DNA of 64,000 nt from Lactobacillus panisapium (GTDB lineage Bacteria; Bacillota; Bacilli; Lactobacillales; Lactobacillaceae), in NCBI RefSeq assembly GCF_019469265.1, contig NZ_CP048268.1, positions 1,567,001 through 1,631,000 on the forward strand, read 5' to 3'. The notes beneath the pieces are model-generated. The model had not been told where the DNA came from and ran no database searches. It was given only the letters and a program-made list of their open reading frames with translations. This document shows positions 14,351-23,406 of this stretch, piece by piece. The position numbers and the translations under genes were made by a program. Within the stretch, counting starts at the first letter, position 1. Every line of letters begins with the position of its first letter.

Positions 14351-15712
14351 TCAAGATAAATCACGGCCATTAGACCGAATTACCTTTTTCAGCCAATAAT
14401 AACTTTTCTTGGGTACCCGCTTCATATCACGGAGATCATGATTAGTTCGATTGACATACACAACGCCATAACGTTTGTCCATGTCACCTTGCGAGCTTAA
14501 AATGTCAATCAGGCCCCAGCCTAAATAGCCAATTACATCAACGCCATCTTCTTTGATGGCTGCCTGCATAGCCTTAATGTGACTGCGATGATAATCAATC
14601 CGGTAGTCATCTTGAATCGGCGTTTTACCATCCCATTCTTCACGCACGCCAATGCCATTCTCTATGGGAAACACTGGCAAGTGATAACGCTGATAGATTT
14701 TATTTAAAACATCACGAAAACCAAGCGGATCAATCTGCCAACCCCATTCACTTGTTTGCAAAACGGGATTAAGCTTACGGCCAAATTCTAAATATTGATT
14801 TGGTGCTGTGTCGGCCGGAATCTTGCTTGCATCAATTGTGCTGGAAGCATAATAGCTAAAACTTAAAAAGTCGCTTTTAACTGCTGCAATCGTTTCTTTT
14901 TCCTTATCAGTCACGGCAAGCTGCAAGTGATGATTTTTGATAAAGGCTAATACAGCAGCGGAGTGCTTCCCATAGCTGAACACATCGAGCAAGTCATAAT
15001 TTAAAAACTCGTCAATCTGGTGTGCCGCAAAAGCATCCTGCGGATTCGCGGTTGCACCGTAAACTTGGTTATAGGCTAGCATGCCGCCAATCTTAGCGTC
15101 CGTGTTTTCATGAAGATAATTGGCAATTGCGGCATGACAATACATGACATTATGCGCAATTTGATAAAGCTCACTTAACGTTTTTTCACCCTTTAGATAA
15201 CCTGCGATCTTAAAGGCTTCGGAAGTATGGTAAAGATTTTGTTCATTAAAAGTGATCCAGTATTTAACTCGGTCAGCAAAATGATCAACGATAATCTTGC
15301 CGTAGCGGATAAAGGCATCACAGACCTGCTTATTAACAAAGCCGTTATACTTTTGAGCTAAATGAAGTGGCATATCAAAATGATATAAGCAGATCATTGG
15401 CTCAATGTTGCGTTCAAGCAGTGCATCCACTAGCTTGTCGTAATACTTTAACCCCTCCTCATTAACTGCACCATCGCCGTCTTTAATTACCCGTGACCAA
15501 GAGACTTGGAACCGATACATGTTCATGCCTAAATCTTGCAGATAGTCAAAGTCCTCGGTGAAATGATGGTAGTTATCGTTAGCAAAATGCCAATCACTTG
15601 TATGCTCGCCGGGCTTACGAATGTCATAAACGGATAAGCTCTTACCGCCTTCATTCCAGCCACCTTCGGTCTGCATACTTGAAGTTGAATTACCCCAGAA
15701 AAATTTTGTCAT
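14351..15712 (-). CDS. 6-phospho-beta-glucosidase, GH1
   Basis: 453 residues from the ATG at 15710-15712 (MTKFFWGNSTSS); twenty upstream in-frame codons cross the cre-like box and are unlikely to be translated. GH1 landmarks are present: the substrate-binding start MQTEGGWNEGG, the acid/base region TFNEQN (Glu near residue 156) and the nucleophile region FPIENGIGV. It hydrolyses phosphorylated beta-glucosides delivered by the PTS into glucose 6-phosphate and glucose or aglycone, in the cytoplasm. It is the first gene of a two-gene operon with the EIIC and is divergent from the GntR regulator, with 127 bases between the start codons. Confidence 0.92.
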   Translation of the reverse strand: MTKFFWGNSTSSMQTEGGWNEGGKSLSVYDIRKPGEHTSDWHFANDNYHHFTEDFDYLQDLGMNMYRFQVSWSRVIKDGDGAVNEEGLKYYDKLVDALLERNIEPMICLYHFDMPLHLAQKYNGFVNKQVCDAFIRYGKIIVDHFADRVKYWITFNEQNLYHTSEAFKIAGYLKGEKTLSELYQIAHNVMYCHAAIANYLHENTDAKIGGMLAYNQVYGATANPQDAFAAHQIDEFLNYDLLDVFSYGKHSAAVLAFIKNHHLQLAVTDKEKETIAAVKSDFLSFSYYASSTIDASKIPADTAPNQYLEFGRKLNPVLQTSEWGWQIDPLGFRDVLNKIYQRYHLPVFPIENGIGVREEWDGKTPIQDDYRIDYHRSHIKAMQAAIKEDGVDVIGYLGWGLIDILSSQGDMDKRYGVVYVNRTNHDLRDMKRVPKKSYYWLKKVIRSNGRDLS

Positions 15713-15733
15713 TTGTTTTCTTCTTTCTTTTAT

Positions 15734-15747
15734 TAAAAGCGCTTTCA
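15734..15747 (-). promoter_or_regulatory. cre-like catabolite control site
   Basis: On the minus strand TGAAAGCGCTTTTA matches the CcpA box (TGNAARCGNWWWCA) except for one base near the end. It lies 22 bases upstream of the glucosidase ATG, where CcpA would block transcription in good sugar. Confidence 0.6.
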
Positions 15748-15794
15748 GAATTAATGTTATTTCATCTTGCACTTGAAGTAAATCTTTGCCAAGA

Positions 15795-15822
15795 TGTAAG
15801 TAAAGCTATTTGTTTACTTACA
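15795..15822. promoter_or_regulatory. GntR operator (perfect inverted repeat)
   Basis: TGTAAGTAAA (15795-15804) and TTTACTTACA (15813-15822) are exact inverted copies eight bases apart. It lies in the divergent intergenic region, 18 bases before the regulator ATG. The arm contains GTAAG/CTTAC half-sites of the kind bound by GntR/HutC dimers, so the regulator probably controls both itself and the PTS operon here. Confidence 0.7.
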
Positions 15823-15839
15823 ATTTAAGAGGAACACTT

Positions 15840-16553
15840 ATGTCAGCTAAACCACTTTATGTTAAAATCGCTAACCATATTGAGCAGGATATTCTAACGC
15901 ATAAATACCAAAAGAAACTCCCTCATATAGATCAACTCGCCGATATTTACCAAACCAGTAAAGTAACGATTATTAAGTCACTTAGGTTCTTGCAATATAA
16001 GGGGATCGTGCAACCTATCCGGGGTCATGGCACACTCATTTTGACTGAAAAAGAAATGGAAATTGCTAAAAAAGATAATGCTAACGAACATGTCGGCTTT
16101 ACCGAGAGAATTAAAAACACCGAATTCTTAACGAGCAACATTATTTCCTTTGCTACCCGTGAGCCGACTGAGAAAGAAGCATCTTATTTAAAAATTGGTC
16201 TTAGTGATCCTGTCTATGACATCATTCGGCAACGTTTGTTAAACAATTTTCCTGTTAGACTGGAATATACAATTATGCCTGTCAAGGTCATTCCTGGTAT
16301 CACAATGGCAGTGCTTGAACAATCGATTTATAGCTATATTGAAGGCAAGTTGCATTTAAAAATTGGCAAGGCCAATCGCACTTTTCGCGCCGATAAGCCT
16401 GACGCCTACGATCAGTTGTATTTGAAATGTGATCAGACCGACCCCGTTTTTGAAGTTGAGCAAATTTGCTTTTTAGATAATGGTCTACCGTTTGAATACT
16501 CGCAGACCCGTAACAGATATGACCATGGTGAATTAACCCTAAACCAAGTCTAA
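15840..16553 (+). CDS. GntR/HutC-family regulator (UTRA domain)
   Basis: 237 residues from the ATG at 15840, preceded by AGAGGA. The N-terminal winged HTH (residues 1-70: PLYVKIANHIEQDI, LADIYQTSKVTIIKSLRFL, GIVQPIRGHGTLI) is followed by a UTRA ligand domain (about 95-235, with YDIIRQRLLNNFPVRLEYTI and the closing FEYSQTRNRYD). UTRA regulators sense phosphorylated sugars. This one is divergent from the PTS/GH1 operon with a perfect operator between them. The expected role is repression of the beta-glucoside operon until 6-phospho-beta-glucosides appear. Confidence 0.9.
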   Translation: MSAKPLYVKIANHIEQDILTHKYQKKLPHIDQLADIYQTSKVTIIKSLRFLQYKGIVQPIRGHGTLILTEKEMEIAKKDNANEHVGFTERIKNTEFLTSNIISFATREPTEKEASYLKIGLSDPVYDIIRQRLLNNFPVRLEYTIMPVKVIPGITMAVLEQSIYSYIEGKLHLKIGKANRTFRADKPDAYDQLYLKCDQTDPVFEVEQICFLDNGLPFEYSQTRNRYDHGELTLNQV

Positions 16554-16565
16554 ATTTGGCTAAAC

Positions 16566-16600
16566 AAAAAGAGGATTCCGCATTAACGGAGTCCTCTTTT
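16566..16600. terminator. Bidirectional terminator between convergent genes
   Basis: AAAAAGAGGA and TCCTCTTTT, with an inner TCCG/CGGA pair, form a hairpin between the GntR stop (16553) and the stop of the surface-protein gene (16614), with T runs on both strands. It ends both transcripts. Confidence 0.88.
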
Positions 16601-16613
16601 GCTTTAAAAAATA

Positions 16614-18623
16614 TTACTTGTTAGCCTTATAGTAAACGTCAACTCGTTCATTTTGACTATTGGCGTTAATTACCTTAGTTGGAATAATACTCTTAGTTGG
16701 TGTATATCCCGCAATTTGTGGTAAACGATATTTTTCCCAAATATCTGTATGCCATGAGCCCGTAGTTCTCTTACCGGTGGCTTGATCAATTGTTACCGTC
16801 CGGCGAACAACGGCCACTTGGTTAATTGTCTTAATCGTGCCATCTGGCTGATGAACATTAATTGTTCGTGTGAAAGTTTTGATTTCAGTACTTTGAACCA
16901 GTTTATGGTTAACATTAACTTTAATTACTTGCTTGCCCGTTGCATCAACCTTGATGGTTGGCTGAGGCGAAGCAGCTAATTCGTAGCCTGCAGGAACATG
17001 GTAATTTGGCGTGATCGTTTCACCAACATAGCCAGTAAGCTGTTGTGTACCTACGACCTTGCCATTATCCAAATATTGCACAGTGATAGTTTGCTCAACT
17101 GGTTCGTAAAAAATATCAACTACCTGATCTTGCGTTTGCCCATCAACAACAGCCGCAGGAATTTGCTTTGAACTTGCTGAATAGCCAGCAAAAACCGGTA
17201 CATCATATGCCTCCCAGGTTGCTGTTGACCAAGCACCATAATCAATCGAGCCATCTTCGTTTGTATTTACTTGTCGTTTAATCATGGCTGTTTGAGTTAT
17301 CGCTTTCGTAGTATCATCAGGTTGATGAATATTAATTAGACGACTAACAGCTTTTGACTCAGTTGAGGTTTCTGCAACTGGTGCAGCAGCAACCCAGTCG
17401 TAAGTCGTTATTGCATCGCGACTTTCCATTTTCATTAATTCATCAGAAGTATACTGTTTGCCCTGCTCATAGCCACTAGTTACCACCCAATATGGAGCGG
17501 TTACTTTTTTATTAGTGCCTGGTACCAACGTTCCCACAGCTGGAACATCTGGTAATCCCATTTCAGCCTGTTGTGGAAACAATACCTTTGTTCCAAGGAC
17601 TAAGTGATTTAAGTTCTTACAGTCTAAAAACATATTGTTCATAGGAATATATGAATCTCTAATTTTCAGATTTCTTAAGTCCAGACTGGTTAAACTAGTA
17701 CAACCATCAAATAAATTATTTAAATAGAAAGCATTTGGCGCCTTAAGGCTACTTAAGTCTAAAGTCTTCAGACTTGAACATCCCGAAAACATGTATTGCA
17801 TATCACCTGCGTTAGGTAAAACCCAACCGCTTAAATTTAAGTTTTCTAAACTCGTGCAATTTTGAAACATCCACTGTAAGTTGACAAAATTGCTAGTATT
17901 AAAATTGCTTAAATCTAGGCTTTTTAAACTAGAACAGCCAGCAAACATTTGCGAAATAGTTGTAACGTTTGAAGTGTCAAAATGACTCAAATCTAAACTA
18001 GTCAGGCTTTTACAACCCTGAAACATTCCAGACATATAAGTCCATTTTGAAGTATCGATATTAGATAATCCTTCAATAGTAGTTAGGTTTTCAAGATAAC
18101 CAAATTGAAGTGTGCTGTCACTTTTTACACCTGGATCAATTACAATTTTAGTTATTCTATTATCGCGGCTTGGTATATCGTAAATTGCTCCTTCATGTAT
18201 ATATAGAACATAGTCATTACTTTCTTTTTTAAACTCCCATTTACTTGTGCCTTCAATACCTTGGTCAATTAATTCTGGAGTTGTTGCCGCTTTTGTAGTT
18301 GGAGTTTGCTTATTTGCTTCTTCATTACTTGCACTAACATTTAAATCAGTGTCTTTACCATTGGTAGCTGTAGGCTGATTTTCAATTGTATTAGCAGTCG
18401 AACTGTCATCTGCATTCGTTTTATCATTAGAGTTAACATTTGCTGAAAGAGTGCTCAACCGAACTTCTTTATCTGCCTTGGGTGCTTGAACAATCGTACT
18501 GCTTTGCTCATTAGCCGAATCTACTGTTGCGGCTTTTGCTTGTTGCTGCGTTAATGCTAATCCGCAAACTAATCCGACTACTGTTGAAGAAACAATTAAT
18601 CCTTTTTTCTTGTTATTTTTCAT
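16614..18623 (-). CDS. BspA/DUF285 LRR surface protein A
   Basis: 669 residues. Signal peptide 1-32 (KKGLIVSSTVVGLVCG, ending QQQAKA) and a Thr/Asn/Asp-rich linker come first. A BspA-type domain follows, starting TSKWEFKKESNDYVLYIHEG and holding six LRR units of the form MF-x2-C-x2-L-x-SLDLS-x-FDTS (about 170-350). Then come a Mub_B2-like unit (about 420-508), one MucBP domain (about 508-575, with VQYLDNGKVVGTQ) and a second Mub_B2-like unit (about 580-669). The protein ends VYYKANK, with no LPXTG, membrane anchor or SLAP repeat. Family members bind host glycoproteins or mucin. It is the last gene of a three-gene run with paralogs B and C, 9 bases after B. Confidence 0.82.
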   Translation of the reverse strand: MKNNKKKGLIVSSTVVGLVCGLALTQQQAKAATVDSANEQSSTIVQAPKADKEVRLSTLSANVNSNDKTNADDSSTANTIENQPTATNGKDTDLNVSASNEEANKQTPTTKAATTPELIDQGIEGTSKWEFKKESNDYVLYIHEGAIYDIPSRDNRITKIVIDPGVKSDSTLQFGYLENLTTIEGLSNIDTSKWTYMSGMFQGCKSLTSLDLSHFDTSNVTTISQMFAGCSSLKSLDLSNFNTSNFVNLQWMFQNCTSLENLNLSGWVLPNAGDMQYMFSGCSSLKTLDLSSLKAPNAFYLNNLFDGCTSLTSLDLRNLKIRDSYIPMNNMFLDCKNLNHLVLGTKVLFPQQAEMGLPDVPAVGTLVPGTNKKVTAPYWVVTSGYEQGKQYTSDELMKMESRDAITTYDWVAAAPVAETSTESKAVSRLINIHQPDDTTKAITQTAMIKRQVNTNEDGSIDYGAWSTATWEAYDVPVFAGYSASSKQIPAAVVDGQTQDQVVDIFYEPVEQTITVQYLDNGKVVGTQQLTGYVGETITPNYHVPAGYELAASPQPTIKVDATGKQVIKVNVNHKLVQSTEIKTFTRTINVHQPDGTIKTINQVAVVRRTVTIDQATGKRTTGSWHTDIWEKYRLPQIAGYTPTKSIIPTKVINANSQNERVDVYYKANK

Positions 18624-18632
18624 GGTTTTTCC

Positions 18633-20651
18633 TTATTTTGCCTTTTTATAGTAAATGTCAACACGCTCATTTTTGCTTGCACTAGTCACTGCTTTTGCAG
18701 CTACGTTGGCACTACTTGGTATATATCCTGTAAGTGTTGGAACGATAAACTTGCTCCAGCGAGCCGTATTCCAAGCACCATAAATCTTTTGTCCAGTAAC
18801 ACGATCTTCAGTTACCGGACGATTTAGAACTGCGACTTGACTATAAGTCTGAACGCTACCATTTGGTTGATGAATGTTGATTGTTCGTGTCAATGTTTTC
18901 AATTCACTGGTTTTATTCAGTTGGTGTCTGAGAGGAACCTTGATTATCTGCTTTCCTGATTTATTAACAGTGATCGTCGTTGGAAGCGGGGAAATTACTT
19001 CATAACCGTTTGGAATTTGATAATCAGGCATAACCTTATTACCTGGGTATCCGGCTACCTCTTGAGTAGCAACAACCTTACCGCTATCGATGTATTGAAT
19101 AGTGATAATGTGCTTAACTGGCGTGTAGTAGACATCTACCGTTTGATCAACTGTTTGACCATTAACTATTCCTGCTGGAATTTCTTCCAGATTAGCTCCA
19201 TAACCAGCAAAAACCGGTATTTGATATGCATCCCATTGTGAACTGGACCATTTGCCGTAATCAACTGAACCATCATCATAAACGGTAACTGTGCGGTTAA
19301 TAATTGCCGTCTGCGTATCTGATTTTACGGTTCCATCAGGTTGATGAATATTAATTAAACGGCTAACAGCCTTTGACTCAGTTGAGGTTTCAACAACTGG
19401 TACAGCAGCAACCCAATCATAAGTAGTAACTTGATCATGAACACCTATATTCCCTAACTCCTCTGATGTATACTGCTTACCTTGATCAAAACCACTAGTT
19501 GCCGCCCAGTATGGAGCCGTTACTTTCTTATTAGTACCTGGAACAGGTGTCCCTACTGCTGGCACATTTGGAAGTGACCATCCTTGATAGCTTCTACTTT
19601 CAGTAACTGGGGCAAGAACTAAATGATTCAGACTAACGCAATTTTCAAAAATATGGCTTCCATTGCCAATCTTAAGCTGTCTGATATCTAGACTTGCGAG
19701 TTTGGTACAATCCTGAAACATTGAAATTGCACTGGTATTATCCGATTTAACTGCACTCAGATCTAAATTGACTAAACTGGTACACCCGCTAAACATAGAT
19801 TGCATTTCCCGTACACTATATTTTGAACCAGCCAAAGTTAAAGTGGTTAGGCTCGAGCAGTTTTGAAACATATTAGGAACAAAACCAACACCCAATATAT
19901 CTAAATTAGTTACACTTCTTAAATTTGTACACCCTTCAAACATCGACGCCATTGTATACACGTTCGAAGTATCAAAATGACTTAGGTCTATTTCCGTTAA
20001 ACTACTACAATTAGAAAACATTGCTTCCGTATTAGTCATCTGCGAAGTGTCTAAATTGGTTAAGCCTTCTATGGTTTTTAAATGAGTTAAATCAGAAAAT
20101 AATGATGGACCAGAGTTTGCTGCGACAGTGACCGTTGGGTCAATAATTATTTTAGTTATTTTACTATCAATAATTTGATGATCAATTTCAGTATCAATAA
20201 TCTCAGCACTGCTAAACCGATTTATTTCAAGTGTTCCTTTATGAATGTGGAGAACATAGTCATCACCATCATGTTGATACTCCCACTTGCAAGTACCCCA
20301 AGTTCCTTGGTTGATCATTTCCGGTTCAGCAGCTTTGGTTGCAACGTTCTTTGTTTTTGTAATTTGGTTAACAGAATCGTTTACATTATTATCTGCATTG
20401 CCCGCATTACTAGGTTTGTTTTGCTTTTCGTTTGTAGCCGACTGAGTATTATCTTGATGTGCATCACTTGTAGGCTGATTGTTGCTGGTATCAGAACTGC
20501 TAATGTTCTGTGTCGTATTAACAGTACTGCTTTGCCCATTAGCTGAATCTACTGTTGCAGCCTTTGCTTGTTGCTGCGTTAATGCTAATCCGCAAACTAA
20601 TCCCACTACTGTTGAAGAAACAATTAATCCTTTTTTCTTATTATTTTTCAT
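18633..20651 (-). CDS. BspA/DUF285 LRR surface protein B
   Basis: 672 residues with the same order as paralog A. The first 39 residues differ at one position, Glu in A and Gly here. A Ser/Asn/Thr-rich linker is followed by TCKWEYQHDGDDYVLHIHKG and six divergent LRR units (about 190-345). A Mub_B2-like unit (about 427-512), MucBP (about 512-580, IQYIDSGKVVATQE) and a terminal Mub_B2-like unit complete the protein. The LRR units have drifted most, with several lacking the FDTS motif, which suggests a different binding face. No wall anchor is visible. It is 22 bases after paralog C with its own AAGGA site, so it is co-transcribed. Confidence 0.82.
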   Translation of the reverse strand: MKNNKKKGLIVSSTVVGLVCGLALTQQQAKAATVDSANGQSSTVNTTQNISSSDTSNNQPTSDAHQDNTQSATNEKQNKPSNAGNADNNVNDSVNQITKTKNVATKAAEPEMINQGTWGTCKWEYQHDGDDYVLHIHKGTLEINRFSSAEIIDTEIDHQIIDSKITKIIIDPTVTVAANSGPSLFSDLTHLKTIEGLTNLDTSQMTNTEAMFSNCSSLTEIDLSHFDTSNVYTMASMFEGCTNLRSVTNLDILGVGFVPNMFQNCSSLTTLTLAGSKYSVREMQSMFSGCTSLVNLDLSAVKSDNTSAISMFQDCTKLASLDIRQLKIGNGSHIFENCVSLNHLVLAPVTESRSYQGWSLPNVPAVGTPVPGTNKKVTAPYWAATSGFDQGKQYTSEELGNIGVHDQVTTYDWVAAVPVVETSTESKAVSRLINIHQPDGTVKSDTQTAIINRTVTVYDDGSVDYGKWSSSQWDAYQIPVFAGYGANLEEIPAGIVNGQTVDQTVDVYYTPVKHIITIQYIDSGKVVATQEVAGYPGNKVMPDYQIPNGYEVISPLPTTITVNKSGKQIIKVPLRHQLNKTSELKTLTRTINIHQPNGSVQTYSQVAVLNRPVTEDRVTGQKIYGAWNTARWSKFIVPTLTGYIPSSANVAAKAVTSASKNERVDIYYKKAK

Positions 20652-20673
20652 GGTTTTTCCTTGATTTCATTAA

Positions 20674-23235
20674 TTATTTATAGTAAACGTCTACTGTTTC
20701 AGCTTGCGTAGTTGCCGTTACTGTCTTGGCTGGTACAAATGTGCTGCTGGCTGTGTAACCCTTAATTCTAGGAATCTGAATCTTGTCCCATCTGCCATTG
20801 CTCCAAAAGCCGTATGTCCTTTGACCAGTAACTAAGTCTTCTGTTACTGGCCGGCTTAAAATCGCTTCTTGATTAAATGTCTGTATCGTGCCATCCGGCT
20901 TGTGAATGTTTATTGTTCTAGTAATCGATTTTAATTCATTTGTCTTCATCATTTGGTGTTTAACATTAACGTTAATAATTTGCTTGTCTGACTTGTTAAT
21001 CGTAATTGTTGCTGGCGGGCAAACTACTTCGTAGCCTGCTGGTGCCTGATAATTTGGCTTAATCTTTTCGCCGGCAATTCCAGTAATTTGTTGCGTGCCA
21101 ACAACCTTACCCTTGTCAATATATTGAATTGTTGCGGTATACTTAGCCGGACCATAGGTAATATCAATTGTTTGATCCTTTGTTTCAGCAGTTACAGTTT
21201 GCGCCGGAATTTCCTTAATGCTTGCTTCATAGTCCTTAAAAACAGGTACTTCGTAAGCAGCCCATTGTGCCGTTGACCAGTCACCATAGACAGTTGAGCC
21301 ATCATCGTACAAATCAACTTTACGGCTAATCGTAGCTGCCTGGCGATCATTCTTTAATTTACCGTCTGGCTGGTGAACGTTAATTGTCCTGGTAATGGTT
21401 TTACTTTCAGTTGAAGACTTAACCAAGGACTTTTCTTTACTCCAATCATACGTAGTTACTTGATCACGGTCAGTAATTGCCATTAACTCAGCTGAGGTAT
21501 ACTTTTGACCCTGGTTATAGCCCGTAGTTGCCACCCATTTGATCTTTGGATTGGCATTCTCTGGTAGCATCGCATCGGAAGTAAACTTAGTTTCAGAGCC
21601 AAGTACTAAATGATTAAGCTTATTGCAATAACTAAACATATATCTCATGTCTGTAACATTGACTATGTCAAAGTGACTTAGATCTAAACTGATTAAACTG
21701 CTACAGCTGCCGAACAGGCCATACATATTTGTAACTTTAGATGTGTCAAAGTGACTTAAATCCAAACTGGTTAAACTGCTGCAACCATAGAACATGTAGC
21801 TCATATCTGTAACTTTAGATGTATCAAAGTGGCTTAAATCTAAACTGGTCAAACCATTGCAGTTATAAAACATCCATGACATATCTTTTACATTACTAGT
21901 ATTAAAATTACCTAAATCCAAATTTGTTAGACTGCTACAATCATCGAATAAATTATTCATTTTTGTAACACTAGCAGTATTAAAGTTGCTTAGATTTAAA
22001 CCTGTTAATTTTGAACAATCGGCAAACATGTAACCCAAATTTGTAACATTAGACGTATCAAAATGGCTTAAATCCAAACTGGTTAAACTATTGCAGCCTT
22101 CAAACATCCATGACATATCTACTACATTGCTAGTATCAAACTGACTTAAATCCAAGCTGGTTAAACTGCTACAACCATCGAACATACCATACATATCTGT
22201 AACTTTAGATGTATCAAAGTGACTTAAATCTAAACTGATTAAGCTACTACAATCTCTGAACACACCAAACATGTCTGTAACCTTAGATGTGTCGAAATGA
22301 CTTAAATCTAAACTAACTAGGCTTTTGCATCCCATAAACATTCTACGCATATCTGTTGCATTAGACGTATTGAAGCTGCTTATATTCAGAGTTGCTAAGT
22401 TACCACAGCCAAAAAACATCATCGAAAATCCATAGTCTGTAACTTTTGCAGTATCAAAGCTACTTAAGTCTAAGGCAGATAGACTACTGCAATCTTCAAA
22501 CATGCGATACATATTTGTAACTTTAGATGTGTCAAAATGACTTAAATCTAAACTTGTCAAGCTAGAACATTCACCAAACATATCACGCATGTTTGTGACG
22601 TTAGCAGTATCAAGATTGCTTAGGCCTTCTATTGTAGTTAGCTTGCTTAAGCCATAAAATAACCCACCTGATTCCTGATTAGCCACTACCCCTTGATCAA
22701 TCTTAATTTTTGTTAACTGATCTTTAAAAGTACTGTTTAACTGGAGAATCCCGTTATATACAAAATCGCTATTAATCCATTTGGATTCACCTAATGTACC
22801 AGCATGTAAATACAGCACATAGTCGTCACCCTCATGCTTATACTCCCATTTACTAGTACCCCATGTTCCTTGATCAATTACTTCTGGAGTTGTTGCCGCT
22901 TTTGCAATTGCAGTTTGCTTATTTGCATCTTCGTTACCTGCACTGACATTTGAACCAGCGTCCTTATCAGTGTTATCTGCAGGCTTATCGTCAGTAACAT
23001 TAGCAGTTGAACTGTCATCTGCAGTCGTTTTATCGTTAGAATTGACATCTGCTGGAATAGTATTTTGCTCAGTTGCTTTATCTGCCTTGGGTGCCTGAAC
23101 AATCGTGCCGCTTTGATCATTAGCTGGATCTACCGTCGCAGCTTTGGCTTGTTGCTGCGTCAATGCTAATCCGCAAACTAGTCCTACCACTGTCGTTGAC
23201 ACAATTAACCCGTTTTTCTTTTTAGTATTTTTCAT
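20674..23235 (-). CDS. BspA/DUF285 LRR surface protein C
   Basis: 853 residues, the longest of the four. A signal peptide (1-33) and acidic linker precede the block TSKWEYKHEGDDYVLYLHAG. Thirteen regular LRR units (about 185-550), mostly SLDLSHFDTSKVTDM-type, follow. Then come a Mub_B2-like unit (about 608-693), MucBP (about 693-762, IQYIDKGKVVGTQ) and a final Mub_B2-like unit. It ends VDVYYK with no anchor. Its first 300 or so residues are almost identical to paralog D, so these two arose by a recent duplication or were homogenised. It is the first gene of the C-B-A run; the 171 bases upstream separate it from D and carry the promoter. Confidence 0.82.
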   Translation of the reverse strand: MKNTKKKNGLIVSTTVVGLVCGLALTQQQAKAATVDPANDQSGTIVQAPKADKATEQNTIPADVNSNDKTTADDSSTANVTDDKPADNTDKDAGSNVSAGNEDANKQTAIAKAATTPEVIDQGTWGTSKWEYKHEGDDYVLYLHAGTLGESKWINSDFVYNGILQLNSTFKDQLTKIKIDQGVVANQESGGLFYGLSKLTTIEGLSNLDTANVTNMRDMFGECSSLTSLDLSHFDTSKVTNMYRMFEDCSSLSALDLSSFDTAKVTDYGFSMMFFGCGNLATLNISSFNTSNATDMRRMFMGCKSLVSLDLSHFDTSKVTDMFGVFRDCSSLISLDLSHFDTSKVTDMYGMFDGCSSLTSLDLSQFDTSNVVDMSWMFEGCNSLTSLDLSHFDTSNVTNLGYMFADCSKLTGLNLSNFNTASVTKMNNLFDDCSSLTNLDLGNFNTSNVKDMSWMFYNCNGLTSLDLSHFDTSKVTDMSYMFYGCSSLTSLDLSHFDTSKVTNMYGLFGSCSSLISLDLSHFDIVNVTDMRYMFSYCNKLNHLVLGSETKFTSDAMLPENANPKIKWVATTGYNQGQKYTSAELMAITDRDQVTTYDWSKEKSLVKSSTESKTITRTINVHQPDGKLKNDRQAATISRKVDLYDDGSTVYGDWSTAQWAAYEVPVFKDYEASIKEIPAQTVTAETKDQTIDITYGPAKYTATIQYIDKGKVVGTQQITGIAGEKIKPNYQAPAGYEVVCPPATITINKSDKQIINVNVKHQMMKTNELKSITRTINIHKPDGTIQTFNQEAILSRPVTEDLVTGQRTYGFWSNGRWDKIQIPRIKGYTASSTFVPAKTVTATTQAETVDVYYK

Positions 23236-23334
23236 TATTTTCTCTTTCTTAATATACGTAATAATAATTAATTTATCTTATTTTGTGTTATGTAAACACT
23301 AAAAAGTAAAATAAATACTTGTATAAATAAAATA

Positions 23335-23373
23335 AATGGTACCATGCAGATGGTTAGTCTTCACAGTACCATT
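23335..23373 (-). terminator. Weak terminator-like hairpin after paralog D
   Basis: AATGGTAC (23335-23342) and GTACCATT (23366-23373) are inverted copies with a 23-base loop, followed on the minus strand by a T-rich run. The loop is long, so termination may be partial. Confidence 0.4.
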
Positions 23374-23406
23374 CACTTGTTCTATATTAATTATGAATAT
23401 TTAACT

